Source: Jiella endophytica (GTDB lineage Bacteria; Pseudomonadota; Alphaproteobacteria; Rhizobiales; Rhizobiaceae). From it: DNA of 64,000 bases. Within the stretch, counting starts at the first letter, position 1; every line of letters begins with the position of its first letter. The notes below the pieces were generated by a model. That model had not been told where the DNA came from. It saw only the letters and a list, made by a program, of their open reading frames with translations, and searched no databases. Positions 45,047 through 54,192 of this stretch are shown piece by piece. The stretch is taken from positions 806,001 to 870,000 of the forward strand of contig NZ_SOZD01000001.1 in assembly GCF_004519335.1 (NCBI RefSeq). The letters run 5' to 3'. The translations under genes were made by a program, and so were the position numbers.

Positions 45047-45411
45047 TCGGTTCTCTTTCCCTATTTCGCGTTGCCCGTGTCGCGACTGCGGCGGGAAGGG
45101 GCCATTTTCGCGACGCCGTGGGCATCGACGGGAGACGCCGGCCTTTACCACATGTCGGAGCGCTCGGGCATAGCCCGTAGCCCTGCGAACGCGCGGACGA
45201 CGATGGCGGCACAGCTCCGCGTCTGCGGCCGACCTGCCATCGGCGCTTCGTCCAACGCCATCGCCGGCGAGGCAGGCGATCTCAAGGCGACGAGCTTCGA
45301 CCGCAGCCATTTGAAACGACGATTGAACCGCGAGGCTTGTGCGAAACTCGGCGAGCGTGCTGGCCGCCAGAGAAATGCGCTCTGCGAACGCCTGCCGAAC
45401 GGGCAGTGCCC

Positions 45412-45440
45412 TTGTCATGGTCAATATCCCGTCATAAAAG
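45412..45440 (+). promoter_or_regulatory. Candidate promoter for rne
   Basis: TTGTCA, 17 bp, TAAAAG, about 465 bp upstream of the rne ATG. It is the best sigma-70-like pair I see in the gap on this strand. Use would make a long structured leader. Confidence 0.4.
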
Positions 45441-45589
45441 CAGGATCGAGGAGTGAGGTGGCGGGAAATCCGCGTCGCCGGCAAGAGGTTCGGTCCCGAA
45501 CGCAGGCGCATTGCCGCCGGTGACGGATGCCGACCCGCCCGAGAGGCGATGCCGCGTCCTACCACTTCCGACTCATGTCGAGGTTTTCG

Positions 45590-45618
45590 GTCGATGCCGC
45601 AGTCGCACTGCGATCGAC
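45590..45618 (+). other. Stable hairpin in the rne leader
   Basis: GTCGAT-GC-CGCAGT pairs with ACTGCG-ATCGAC around a CGC loop: 12 base pairs with one two-base bulge, about 290 bases upstream of the rne start. No T-run follows, so it is not a terminator. A regulatory or RNase E-cleavage role is inferred only. Confidence 0.45.
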
Positions 45619-45906
45619 ACGCTTCATCGTTCGGCTTGCGTGTCCCGCAGGGGGCGCATCCGAAACGTTTCATCGGCCGCCCTGGAGCGGTCATCGATTG
45701 TTACAAGGTCGTGTATTTGCCGCAGTCATCCAGGTCTCATCGCTCATCATTGCCCAGTGTCCGCCTCGTCGCGGCCGGTCATCAGCGCGGGATCATCGAG
45801 TCGCGGGTCCAGAGCACGATCCAATCGGGCTCGCGCCCTTCAAAAGACCGCCAGGCGATCAACTGCCGGATGCGTGTCCCTTGCGCGAGCGCCGGGGAGT
45901 CATCTG

Positions 45907-48759
45907 ATGGCAAACAAAATGTTGATCGACGCGTCCCACCCGGAAGAGACGCGCGTCGTCGTCGTCCGCGGTAGCCGGATCGAAGAGTTCGATTTCGAAT
46001 CGGAACACAAGAAACAGCTCAAGGGCAACATCTATCTCGCCAAGGTCACGCGGGTCGAACCCTCGCTGCAGGCCGCCTTCGTCGAATATGGCGGCAACCG
46101 CCACGGCTTCCTCGCCTTTTCCGAGATCCATCCGGACTACTACCAGATTCCCAAGGCCGATCGCGAAGCGCTGATCGCCGAGGAACTGGCGCGCAGCGAC
46201 GAGGAGGACGAGGCCGACGAGCCGAAGGCGAAGCCGAGCCGCGGGCGTGGTCGCTCGCGCAGCAAGCCTGCCGCCCGCACCGATGCCGACAGCGTGTCCG
46301 AGCCGGTCACCGAAGCCGGCGAAGGGACGCCGGGCGAGACGAACGACGATGACGCGACGATCGAGGCGCGCGCCCCCGGCTCCGAGGAGTCCGGCGAGCC
46401 TGTCGGTGACCTCGGCGAGGCCGTCGAAACGGGCGACTCCGACGACGAGGAGAACGGCGAAACCGCCGATTCCGACGAGGGCGAAAGCCGTGGCCGCAAG
46501 CCGCGCCGCAGCCGGCGCAGCCGCGGGCGCGGCCGGGATTCCGACGGCGATTCCTCCGACGACGATGGCGACGAGCCCGAGGAGATCGACGACCTCGGCT
46601 CCGAGGACGCGATGGAGGAAGTGCCGGTCCGCCAGGCCAGGCCGCGCAAGCAGTACAAGATCCAGGAGGTCATCAAGCGCCGCCAGATCCTGCTCGTCCA
46701 GGTCGTCAAGGAAGAGCGCGGCAACAAGGGCGCGGCGCTGACCACCTATCTTTCGCTCGCCGGGCGCTATTCGGTTCTGATGCCGAACACCGCCCGCGGC
46801 GGCGGCATTTCCCGCAAGATCACCAACGCCACCGATCGCAAGCGCCTGAAGGAGGTCGTGCGCGACCTCGACGTGCCGCGCGGCATGGGCATCATCCTGA
46901 GAACCGCCGGCGCCAACCGCACCAAGGCGGAGGTCAAGCGCGACTACGAATATCTGATGCGGCTGTGGGAGACGGTGCGCACCGTCACCCTCTCCTCGAT
47001 CGCCCCTGCCCTCGTCTACGAGGAAGGCAGCCTGATCAAGCGATCGATCCGCGACCTCTACAACAAGGACATCGACCAGATCCTCGTCGCCGGCGAGGGA
47101 GGCTACCGCGAAGCGAAAGACTTCATGCGGATGCTGATGCCGAGCCAGGCCAAGGTCGTCCAGCCCTATCGCGACCCGACGCCGATCTTCGCGCGCCAGG
47201 GCATCGAGGCGCAGCTCGACAAGATGCTGCAGCCGCATGTGACGCTGAAGTCCGGCGGCTACATCATCATCAACCAGACCGAGGCGCTGGTCGCCATCGA
47301 CGTCAATTCCGGCCGCTCGACGCGGGAGCATTCGATCGAGGACACCGCCTACCAGACCAATCTGGAGGCAGCCGAGGAGGTCGCGCGGCAGTTGCGCCTG
47401 CGCGATCTGGCGGGCCTCATCGTCATCGACTTCATCGACATGGAGGAAAAGCGCAACAACCGCGCCGTCGAGAAGAAGATCAAGGACTGCCTGAAGAGCG
47501 ACCGGGCCCGCATCCAAGTCGGCCGGATCTCGCATTTCGGGCTTCTCGAAATGAGCCGGCAGCGCATCCGCGCCAGCGTGCTCGAATCGACCATGCAGCC
47601 CTGCCCGGTCTGCGGCGGCAACGGTCATATCCGCTCGGCCTCCTCTCTGGCTCTGCACGTCCTCAGAAGCATCGAGGAACACCTGCAGAAGCAGGCGAGC
47701 CACGACCTCATCGTCAAGGTTCCGACGGCGACGGCGCTCTATGTCCTCAACGAGAAGCGCAAGCGCATCGACGAACTCGAGCAGCATTACGGGCTGAAGA
47801 TCATCATCGAGGCCGACGAGAGCGCCGGCCACCAGGCGGTGACGATCGAGCACGGCGCACCCGCCGAGCAGCCGGTCGTGCGCCAGATCGCGGTCAATCC
47901 GGAATCGGTCATTGCCGAGGACGAGGTTGAGACCGTCGAGGAAGAGGCCGTCGAGGAGATCGAGGCAAAGTCCGGCGACGAGCAGAAGGACGAGGGCGAC
48001 GGCAAGCGCCGGCGCCGGCGCCGCAGGCGGCGGCGCGGCGGCGGCGACGATGGCCAGAACGCCAGGTCCGACGCCGATTCCGAGGCGAACGACGACGCGA
48101 GCGACGATACCGACGACAGCGACTCGGACGACAGCGACGACGAGACGGCCTCGGACGACGGCGATCGCGGTTCGCGCCGGCGTCGGCGCGGACGTCGCGG
48201 CGGGCGCCGCCATCGGGACCAGAATGGCGACGATACCGGCACTGGCGACGAGGCAATCGCCGCAGCCGATGCCGGTGGAACGCCGGTCGAAGCGGCGGAC
48301 GGGCCGGAAATTGCCGCCGGAGGCGATTCGACCGAGGCGGCGCCGACGGTCGAGGTGACGGAAACGCCGGTGACCGAGATAGCTGTGACGGAAACCCTGG
48401 TTTCCGCCGAGCCGGCGACGTCCGAAGAGATCGTAGCCGAGCCGCCCGTCGAGACCGTCGAGGCGGCCCCCGAGGTGACCACCGCCGAGACCACGGAAGT
48501 CGCTGCGCCTGCAGAGCCGGCGGAAGCCGTCGTCGATGCGGAAACGGGCGCTGGCGAGGCGGAGACTGTCGAAGCCTCGAGCGACGGGGCTGCCGCTCCG
48601 TCGGCGACGGCCGACCAGCCGGCCGCCAACGACGACGCGCCGGAGCCCGCAGCCGAACCGCGCGAGCCCGTGGTGACGTCGTCGAGCGGCGACGAGGCGA
48701 ATTCCGAGGAAGCCAAGCCGCGTCGCACCGGCTGGTGGGCACGCCGCAGTTTTTTCTGA
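45907..48759 (+). CDS. rne: Ribonuclease E
   Basis: Central endoribonuclease for mRNA decay and rRNA/tRNA processing and scaffold of the degradosome. The 950-residue protein begins at ATG 45907 after GGGGAG. The N-terminal S1 domain (about 35-95 and 240-300) is split by a long acidic, low-complexity insert (about 97-240). The catalytic Mg-binding D465 (IDVNSGR) and D508 (VIDFIDM) and the Zn-link C566-x-x-C569 (CPVCGG) are present. After about residue 660 comes a disordered tail with two Arg-rich blocks (near 48006-48046 and 48174-48213) and an Ala/Glu/Val/Thr-rich end. A strong terminator follows. Confidence 0.97.
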   Translation: MANKMLIDASHPEETRVVVVRGSRIEEFDFESEHKKQLKGNIYLAKVTRVEPSLQAAFVEYGGNRHGFLAFSEIHPDYYQIPKADREALIAEELARSDEEDEADEPKAKPSRGRGRSRSKPAARTDADSVSEPVTEAGEGTPGETNDDDATIEARAPGSEESGEPVGDLGEAVETGDSDDEENGETADSDEGESRGRKPRRSRRSRGRGRDSDGDSSDDDGDEPEEIDDLGSEDAMEEVPVRQARPRKQYKIQEVIKRRQILLVQVVKEERGNKGAALTTYLSLAGRYSVLMPNTARGGGISRKITNATDRKRLKEVVRDLDVPRGMGIILRTAGANRTKAEVKRDYEYLMRLWETVRTVTLSSIAPALVYEEGSLIKRSIRDLYNKDIDQILVAGEGGYREAKDFMRMLMPSQAKVVQPYRDPTPIFARQGIEAQLDKMLQPHVTLKSGGYIIINQTEALVAIDVNSGRSTREHSIEDTAYQTNLEAAEEVARQLRLRDLAGLIVIDFIDMEEKRNNRAVEKKIKDCLKSDRARIQVGRISHFGLLEMSRQRIRASVLESTMQPCPVCGGNGHIRSASSLALHVLRSIEEHLQKQASHDLIVKVPTATALYVLNEKRKRIDELEQHYGLKIIIEADESAGHQAVTIEHGAPAEQPVVRQIAVNPESVIAEDEVETVEEEAVEEIEAKSGDEQKDEGDGKRRRRRRRRRRGGGDDGQNARSDADSEANDDASDDTDDSDSDDSDDETASDDGDRGSRRRRRGRRGGRRHRDQNGDDTGTGDEAIAAADAGGTPVEAADGPEIAAGGDSTEAAPTVEVTETPVTEIAVTETLVSAEPATSEEIVAEPPVETVEAAPEVTTAETTEVAAPAEPAEAVVDAETGAGEAETVEASSDGAAAPSATADQPAANDDAPEPAAEPREPVVTSSSGDEANSEEAKPRRTGWWARRSFF

Positions 48760-48763
48760 GAAT

Positions 48764-48802
48764 CTTCGGGCTCGGCCAATAGGCCGGGCCCGAAGGGTTT
48801 TT
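48764..48802 (+). terminator. Intrinsic terminator of rne
   Basis: Fourteen-pair stem (48764-48777 with 48782-48795, one G-T pair), loop AATA, then GG and TTTTT. Begins four bases after the rne stop. Textbook intrinsic terminator. Confidence 0.92.
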
Positions 48803-49020
48803 GGGGGCGGAAGGCTGCGGATGGATCGCAGCCTTTCAGGGCGTCACCGTGATGTGAGTTGGTCTGGCCAATCGTCTCACGGGACGAACTTCACGAGTGC
48901 CGCAGGCATTGCCGTAAGACGGCGACATCAGCCACCGAGGCGTTGCAACCCGCCGTCAGCCCAGTCGCGCGGCTGAGCCCTAGATGATCGCTACGGGTCT
49001 CCGATTTGGCGTGAGGCCCA

Positions 49021-49039
49021 ACCCGAGGCCGGGATGACG
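49021..49039 (+). repeat. Remnant of REP-like palindrome
   Basis: ACCCGAGGCCGGGATGACG resembles the right half of the REP-like repeats (stem end plus GGGATGACG), with the left half missing. Confidence 0.4.
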
Positions 49040-49381
49040 CTCCTGTGAAAGTGGATGCGCCGGTGTCCTCGGTCATTGCCACGGCAACCGTGTCGCAGCC
49101 GAAACGACCCGCAGGCTTGGCCCAGATCGCGACTGAGCCGGGGTGACGGTCGATGGTGGCGGACGATCCGTTTCTGCCCTCGCTCTATCTGTCGACGAAC
49201 GGTCCTGCCCTTCACTCCCGGTGCGAGACTGGGACTGGGAAGTCGGACAGAAGGTGAGGATTGACCGATCTCTCGGCCCGTCGCCGCTTCGCCCATTGGC
49301 CGTCTGACGCACCGGAGTCCCGGGCGTATCTGCGCCGGCCTTTGGGGGCAGGGCTGCGGCGGGGCAGGACCTGGACGAGAC

Positions 49382-49446
49382 CCGGTTCGTCGTCGAGGCT
49401 GATCCCCAGCCCCACGAACCGGTTGGGTAGCCTCGCTGCCAGCGAG
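49382..49446 (-). terminator. Two stem-loops downstream of pntB
   Basis: Directly after the pntB stop, CTCGCT-GCC-AGCGAG (49432-49446) forms a 6-bp hairpin. Further on, CCGGTTCGT (49382-49390) pairs with ACGAACCGG (49414-49422), enclosing a smaller GGCTG/CAGCC stem. No T-run follows, so they may be factor-dependent or protective 3' structures. Confidence 0.5.
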
Positions 49447-49457
49447 CCCGCCGCAGC

Positions 49458-50858
49458 CTAGCGATCGAGCGCCTTGACGATGTCCTCGACCATCTTCTTG
49501 GCGTCGGCGAGCAGCATCATCGTGTTGTCCTTGTAGAACAAGGTGTTGTCGATGCCGGCATAGCCCGAGCCGAGGGAGCGCTTGACGAACAGGCAGGTCT
49601 GCGCCTGGTCGACATTGAGGATTGGCATGCCGTAGATCGGCGAGGTCTTGTCGTCACGCGCCGCCGGATTGGTGACGTCGTTGGCGCCGATGACGAAGGC
49701 GACGTCGGACTGCGAGAACTCCGAATTGATGTCCTCGAGCTCGAACACGTCGTCATAGGGAACGTTCGCTTCGGCAAGGAGCACGTTCATGTGTCCCGGC
49801 ATGCGACCCGCCACCGGATGGATGGCGTATTTCACCTCGACGCCCTCCTCTTTCAGCTTGTCGGCCATCTCGCGCAGGGCATGCTGCGCCTGGGCGACGG
49901 CCATGCCGTAGCCGGGGACGATGATGACCTTGGAGGCGTTCGCCATCAGATAGGCGGCGTCCTCGGCAGATCCCTGCTTGATCGTCCGGTCGCCCATGTC
50001 CTCGCCGCCCGCCGGACCGCTCTCGCCGCCGAAGCCGCCGAGGATCACCGAGATGAAGGAGCGGTTCATGCCCTTGCACATGATGTAGGAGAGGATCGCG
50101 CCGGACGAGCCGACCAGCGCGCCGGTGATGATCAGCGCCAGATTCTGCAGTGTGAAGCCGATGCCGGCGGCAGCCCAGCCGGAATAGGAGTTCAGCATCG
50201 ACACGACGACCGGCATGTCGGCGCCGCCGATCGGGATGATCAGGAGCACGCCAAGGGCCAGCGAGACGAGCACCACCAGCCAGAACAGCGCGTGGCTCTC
50301 GGTGGCGGCGAACCACACCACCAGGACCACCAAGAGGACGCCGAGGGCGATGTTGATGGCGTGGCGCTGCGGCAGCATGATCGGCTTGCCGCTCATCCGC
50401 CCGTCGAGTTTCAGGAAGGCGATGACCGAACCGGTGAAGGTGATCGCACCGATGGCAACGCCGATCGACATTTCGACCAGCGCCTGGCCGTGGATCGCCC
50501 CGATGGCGCCGATGCCCATGGATTCGGGCGCATAGAGAGCGGCGGCCGCGACCATGACGGCGGCAAGGCCGACCAGCGAATGGAAGGCGGCGACGAGCTG
50601 CGGCATCGCCGTCATGGCGATGCGCCGAGCGATGATCGCACCGGCGGTGCCGCCGATGGCGATGCCGACGACGATCAGCGCGAAGCCGCCGAAGGACGGG
50701 CCGGCGAGGAACAGCGTGGTCAGGATGGCGATTGCCATGCCGACCATGCCCATCATGTTGCCCTGACGGCTGGTCGTCGGATGCGACAGGCCCCTCAGCG
50801 CCAGGATGAACAGGACGCCAGAGACGAGATAAAGGAACGCGGCGGTGCTTTCAGACAT
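49458..50858 (-). CDS. pntB: Proton-translocating NAD(P) transhydrogenase subunit beta
   Basis: Membrane subunit of the transhydrogenase that makes NADPH from NADH using the proton gradient. The 466-residue product has nine or so membrane helices (to about residue 260) and then the NADP(H)-binding domain III: VIIVPGYGMAVAQAQHALREMAD, HPVAGRMPGHMNVLLAEANVPYD, IGANDVTNPAARDD and KRSLGSGYAGIDN, all invariant in PntB. It ends the three-gene pnt operon, 12 bp after pntAB. Confidence 0.97.
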   Translation of the reverse strand: MSESTAAFLYLVSGVLFILALRGLSHPTTSRQGNMMGMVGMAIAILTTLFLAGPSFGGFALIVVGIAIGGTAGAIIARRIAMTAMPQLVAAFHSLVGLAAVMVAAAALYAPESMGIGAIGAIHGQALVEMSIGVAIGAITFTGSVIAFLKLDGRMSGKPIMLPQRHAINIALGVLLVVLVVWFAATESHALFWLVVLVSLALGVLLIIPIGGADMPVVVSMLNSYSGWAAAGIGFTLQNLALIITGALVGSSGAILSYIMCKGMNRSFISVILGGFGGESGPAGGEDMGDRTIKQGSAEDAAYLMANASKVIIVPGYGMAVAQAQHALREMADKLKEEGVEVKYAIHPVAGRMPGHMNVLLAEANVPYDDVFELEDINSEFSQSDVAFVIGANDVTNPAARDDKTSPIYGMPILNVDQAQTCLFVKRSLGSGYAGIDNTLFYKDNTMMLLADAKKMVEDIVKALDR

Positions 50859-50870
50859 GTCTCATCCGCC

Positions 50871-51299
50871 TCACTTCGACTTCTTCTTGTACATCCCCAG
50901 CATGCGCTGGGTGACGAGGAAGCCGCCGAAGATATTCACCGAGGCGAGGATCAGCGCGACGAAGCCGAAGCCGGTGGCAAGCCCAGAGGCTGACAGGCCG
51001 ACAGCGAGCAGCGCGCCGACGACGATCACCGAGGAGATCGCGTTGGTCACCGACATCAGCGGCGTGTGCAGCGCCGGGGTGACCGACCAGACGACATAGT
51101 ATCCAACGAAGATCGCCAGGATGAAGATCGCGAAATGGAAGACGAACGGGTCGACGCCGGTGGCGGCATGGCCCGCGGCCGCAGTCGCATCGCCGACACC
51201 CTCGCCGATCATCCGCTCGACGCCGGTGCGGGCATCGCGGATCGCCGCCCCCGCCTCGTTCAGGCGCTGCAGCGTATCCCTCGCCGTATCGCTAGCCAT
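50871..51299 (-). CDS. pntAB: Transhydrogenase subunit alpha, membrane part
   Basis: The membrane part of PntA encoded as a separate gene, as in Rhodospirillum rubrum and many alphaproteobacteria. The 142-residue product has an Ala-rich N-terminal region and three membrane segments ([55 protein letters not shown]). [24 protein letters not shown] is the family signature. It overlaps the end of pntAA by one base (TGATG). Confidence 0.95.
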   Translation of the reverse strand: MASDTARDTLQRLNEAGAAIRDARTGVERMIGEGVGDATAAAGHAATGVDPFVFHFAIFILAIFVGYYVVWSVTPALHTPLMSVTNAISSVIVVGALLAVGLSASGLATGFGFVALILASVNIFGGFLVTQRMLGMYKKKSK

Positions 51300-52504
51300 C
51301 AGTTCCCTCCCCCGGCCGCCGGCGTCTTTCCGGTCGCCGTCTCCGTTGCGGCGGCGGCATTATCGCCCGGCGCGGCAGCGGCCTTTGCAAAATTCGGATG
51401 CACCACCTTGCCGTCGCGGGTCAGAAGCGTCGCCTTGACCAGTTCGTCGTCGAAGTCGATCTTCAGCGCGCTGCTTTCCTTGTCGAGCATGGTCTCGAGA
51501 AAGGCCGAGAGGTTCTTAGCATAGAGCAGCGAAGCGCTCGCCGAGACGCGGCCGGGAACGTTGGCATAGCCGATGATCCGCGCCGGGCCGACCTCGGCGA
51601 TCTGGCCGGCCACCGCACCCTCGACATTGCCGCCGCGCTCGACCGCGAGATCGACCAGCAGCGAGCCGGGCCGCATCGCGGCGACCATTTCCGCCGAGAC
51701 GAGCTTGGGTGCCGGGCGTCCGGGGATCAGCGCCGTGGTGATGACGATGTCCTGCTTGGCGATGTGGGAGGCGACGAGTTCGGCCTGCTTGGCCTGATAC
51801 TCCTTCGACATCTCCTTGGCATAGCCGCCGGCGGTCTCGGCCGCCTTGAACTCATCGTCCTCGACGGCGATGAACTTCGCGCCGAGGGATTCGACCTGCT
51901 CCTTGGCGGCAGGACGGACGTCCGTCGCAGTCACCACCGCGCCGAGGCGACGGGCGGTGGCGATCGCCTGCAGGCCGGCGACGCCGGCGCCCATGACGAA
52001 GATGCGGGCGGCGGGAACCGTGCCCGCGGCGGTCATCATCATCGGGAAGGCCCGGTCGAATTCATGCGCGGCATCGATCACCGCCCGATAACCTGCAAGG
52101 TTCGCCTGGGAGGAGAGGACGTCCATCACCTGCGCACGGGTGATGCGGGGCATCAGCTCCATGGCGAAGGCGAGAATGCCGGCATCGGCCATCGCCTTCA
52201 GCGCCGCGTCCTCGCCGTAGGGGTCCATGATCGCGATGACCACGGCGCCGGACTTGTAGGCAGAGAGTTCGTCAGCCGCCGGACGGCGCACCTTCAGGAC
52301 GACATCCGCCGTACCCGCATCGGACGCGCTGCCGATCGTCGCACCCGCCGCCTCGAAGGCTTCGTCGGTGACGCGCGACCTGGCGCCGGCGCCGGCCTCG
52401 ACGACGATCGCGGCACCCCGGCCGATCAGTTTCTTGACGGTATCCGGCGAGGCTGCGACGCGCGTTTCGCCGTCGGCCGTCTCTTTCGGAACGAAAATTT
52501 TCAT
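51299..52504 (-). CDS. pntAA: Transhydrogenase subunit alpha, NAD(H)-binding part
   Basis: Soluble domain I of the transhydrogenase of 401 residues, binding NAD(H). It has the alanine dehydrogenase/PntA fold: [25 protein letters not shown] at the N-terminus, the Rossmann loop [29 protein letters not shown], and [14 protein letters not shown]. The start at 52504 is preceded by GGGGAGGAG; a TTG/other start at 52531 is not needed. A Pro/Ala/Thr-rich tail ends the protein. First gene of the operon. Confidence 0.96.
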   Translation of the reverse strand: MKIFVPKETADGETRVAASPDTVKKLIGRGAAIVVEAGAGARSRVTDEAFEAAGATIGSASDAGTADVVLKVRRPAADELSAYKSGAVVIAIMDPYGEDAALKAMADAGILAFAMELMPRITRAQVMDVLSSQANLAGYRAVIDAAHEFDRAFPMMMTAAGTVPAARIFVMGAGVAGLQAIATARRLGAVVTATDVRPAAKEQVESLGAKFIAVEDDEFKAAETAGGYAKEMSKEYQAKQAELVASHIAKQDIVITTALIPGRPAPKLVSAEMVAAMRPGSLLVDLAVERGGNVEGAVAGQIAEVGPARIIGYANVPGRVSASASLLYAKNLSAFLETMLDKESSALKIDFDDELVKATLLTRDGKVVHPNFAKAAAAPGDNAAAATETATGKTPAAGGGN

Positions 52505-52577
52505 GCCGCGGCTCCTCCCCTGCCAACTCACATGCCGACCGGCGACGTCCCGTGTTCGGGATCGGGCCGGGCAAGGG

Positions 52578-52802
52578 TCAGCGCAGGGCGAAGAAGCCGA
52601 TAGCGAGTGCGACGATGAAGGTGAGGACCGAGGCGATGACGCCGCTGCCCATGATCAGCCCGACCATCATGCCGAGGAGCAGCGCCACGACAATGACCGT
52701 GCCCCATTTGAACAGGCCGATGAAAAGCGCGTAAGTCCTTTCGTGCTGCGGATAATCCATCTCAGCAGCTGTCGACATGTCGACGTTGATTTCCCCGGCC
52801 AT
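52578..52802 (-). CDS. aa3-type cytochrome c oxidase subunit IV
   Basis: Small membrane protein of 74 residues. The signature MDYPQHERTYALFIGLFKWGTVIVVALLLGMM matches the short bacterial COX IV family, which caps the aa3 oxidase; a second hydrophobic segment follows (VIASVLTFIVALAIGFFAL). The ATG at 52802 is preceded by GGAGGGTGG; the frame extends upstream without a ribosome site. It lies 73 bp upstream of pntAA on the same strand, so it may lead that transcript. The main oxidase genes are elsewhere. Confidence 0.9.
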   Translation of the reverse strand: MAGEINVDMSTAAEMDYPQHERTYALFIGLFKWGTVIVVALLLGMMVGLIMGSGVIASVLTFIVALAIGFFALR

Positions 52803-52927
52803 GGCCACCCTCCACTCAAATCCCGTCTCTGGCATACACGAAACCATGCGAGGCTGGCAACGAAGAGTCGCGGCTCGTCGCAAGACTTTCCTGCCCTTAC
52901 GCCAAGGATGCTCTAAGGACGTTCAGA

Positions 52928-53548
52928 TCAGGGAAACAGCCGGGCGACGTCCCAGGGCTGGTCGAGCGCGGCCCGGGTGAAGGCGATTCGGTCGTGCAGC
53001 CGGAAGGCGCCGTCCTGCCAGAACTCGATCGACAGCGGCCGCAGCCGGAAGCCGGACCAGTATGGCGGCCGCGGGATCTCCTTTTCCCCGAAGGTCTCGC
53101 CGAATCGTTCGACCTCGGCGACGAGATGGTCGCGATCGGCGAGCGGCCGCGACTGCTGCGACGCCCAGGCACCGATGCGGCTGCCGCGCGGGCGGCTGGC
53201 GAAATAGGCGTCGGCCTCGGCCTCACCGACGATCTCGACCGGCCCGCGCAGGCGAACCTGCCGGCGCCGGCTCTTCCAGTGGAAGCACATCGCCGCCTTG
53301 CGGGTGGCGAGAAGCTGCTGCCCCTTGGCGCTGTCGAAGTTGGTGTAGAAGGCAAAGCCTCGCTCGTCGAAGCCTTTGAGGAGCACCATGCGCACATCGG
53401 GCAGCCCGGCCTCGTCCACCGTGGCGAGCGCGAGAGCGTTCGGATCATTGGGCTCGCTCTCACCCGCCTCCTGCAGCCACCGGTCGAAGAACGCTACGGG
53501 ATCCGGCCCGACGACGGTTTCATCGAGTCTTAAGGGTTCTTCGGTCAT
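52928..53548 (-). CDS. pdxH: Pyridoxine/pyridoxamine 5'-phosphate oxidase
   Basis: FMN enzyme of 206 residues that makes pyridoxal phosphate in the last step of vitamin B6 synthesis and salvage. Motifs: [66 protein letters not shown] and [22 protein letters not shown] with the C-terminal RLHDRIAF. It is divergent from the lipoprotein gene (57-bp gap). PLP from this pathway feeds the desulfurases, aminotransferase and MocR regulator in the window. Confidence 0.97.
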   Translation of the reverse strand: MTEEPLRLDETVVGPDPVAFFDRWLQEAGESEPNDPNALALATVDEAGLPDVRMVLLKGFDERGFAFYTNFDSAKGQQLLATRKAAMCFHWKSRRRQVRLRGPVEIVGEAEADAYFASRPRGSRIGAWASQQSRPLADRDHLVAEVERFGETFGEKEIPRPPYWSGFRLRPLSIEFWQDGAFRLHDRIAFTRAALDQPWDVARLFP

Positions 53549-53605
53549 CTGTGTTACTGCCTCGGAATTGACTGGCCGGCTTCGCTTCGCCGAGCTGAAC
53601 GAAAT

Positions 53606-54034
53606 ATGAGATCCATGCTGCGATACAAGACGGTCTGGCTCGTTGCTCTGACGGCAAGTCTCGGCGGCTGCGTCGTCGCCGGCCCGAGCGTCGAGGAGAC
53701 GCTGCTCGATCCGACCGTCACCGGCTCGGTCGAGCCGCAGCCGAAGCCCGCCGATCTTCCAGCCGATTCCGATGTCGCCTCCGACCGGCGAATCGTTCGC
53801 AACGCCGTCTCCTCTGCCGATCTCGAGAAGGGCGGCGGCCGCTATGCCTGGTCGAACCCCGAAACCGGATCGTCCGGCGTCATCGTGGCGCTCAGCCAGG
53901 AACGCGACGGCGACAATATCTGCCGCTCCTTCGAGACGCTCCGCCAGCGCTTCGACGGCATCGCGCTCTATCAGGGCCGCGCCTGCAGCGTCGGAGCCGG
54001 CGAATGGGCGCTGCTCGAATTCGCCAAGCGCTGA
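53606..54034 (+). CDS. Lipoprotein of the RT0821/Lpp0805 surface-protein type
   Basis: A 142-residue predicted outer-envelope lipoprotein. The signal peptide ends in the lipobox LGG-C ([10 protein letters not shown], Cys at 22). The C-terminal part [57 protein letters not shown] matches the small surface-antigen family found in alphaproteobacteria (read in pieces). Function unknown. The ATG at 53606 lacks a strong ribosome site and 53615 is an alternative start. Confidence 0.8.
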   Translation: MRSMLRYKTVWLVALTASLGGCVVAGPSVEETLLDPTVTGSVEPQPKPADLPADSDVASDRRIVRNAVSSADLEKGGGRYAWSNPETGSSGVIVALSQERDGDNICRSFETLRQRFDGIALYQGRACSVGAGEWALLEFAKR

Positions 54035-54192
54035 TCCTGCCTGTCGGCAGCACGGAAAAACATCCGGAACGACAACTGTCTGCCGCGGCGATCTTCAATT
54101 TGCCGGCACCAGCGATCATATAGGAGACGATTCCGACGGTGCGGGGACGCACCGCCTCCCCCGATCTGCCCAAGTGAAGGAACAGACAGCCT

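Larger units (their letters stand above)
45047..45906 (+). other. Long amiC-rne intergenic region, probable rne leader
   Basis: 860 bp without a recognisable gene on either strand, the largest empty stretch in the window. It carries a promoter-like pair at 45412-45440 and a strong hairpin at 45590-45618, as well as the palindrome GAAACGTTTC at 45662-45671. RNase E genes are autoregulated through long 5' leaders in E. coli, so a leader of about 460 bases is plausible here. The short open frames present have no good ribosome sites. Confidence 0.6.
48803..49457. other. Long convergent gap with no recognised gene
   Basis: 655 bp between the rne terminator and the pntB stop. I see no protein or RNA gene. 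A remnant of the palindromic repeat family lies at 49021-49039, and two stem-loops lie next to pntB. The rest is irregular sequence with many short frames and may be decayed former coding DNA. Confidence 0.55.

Noticed and set aside
45859-48213. A 784-codon minus-strand open frame
   Set aside because: Antisense to rne; repetitive low-complexity translation reflects the rne codon pattern.
48803-49457. Possible small genes in the rne-pntB gap
   Set aside because: Several frames of 60-100 codons exist but none has a ribosome site or shows protein-like composition.
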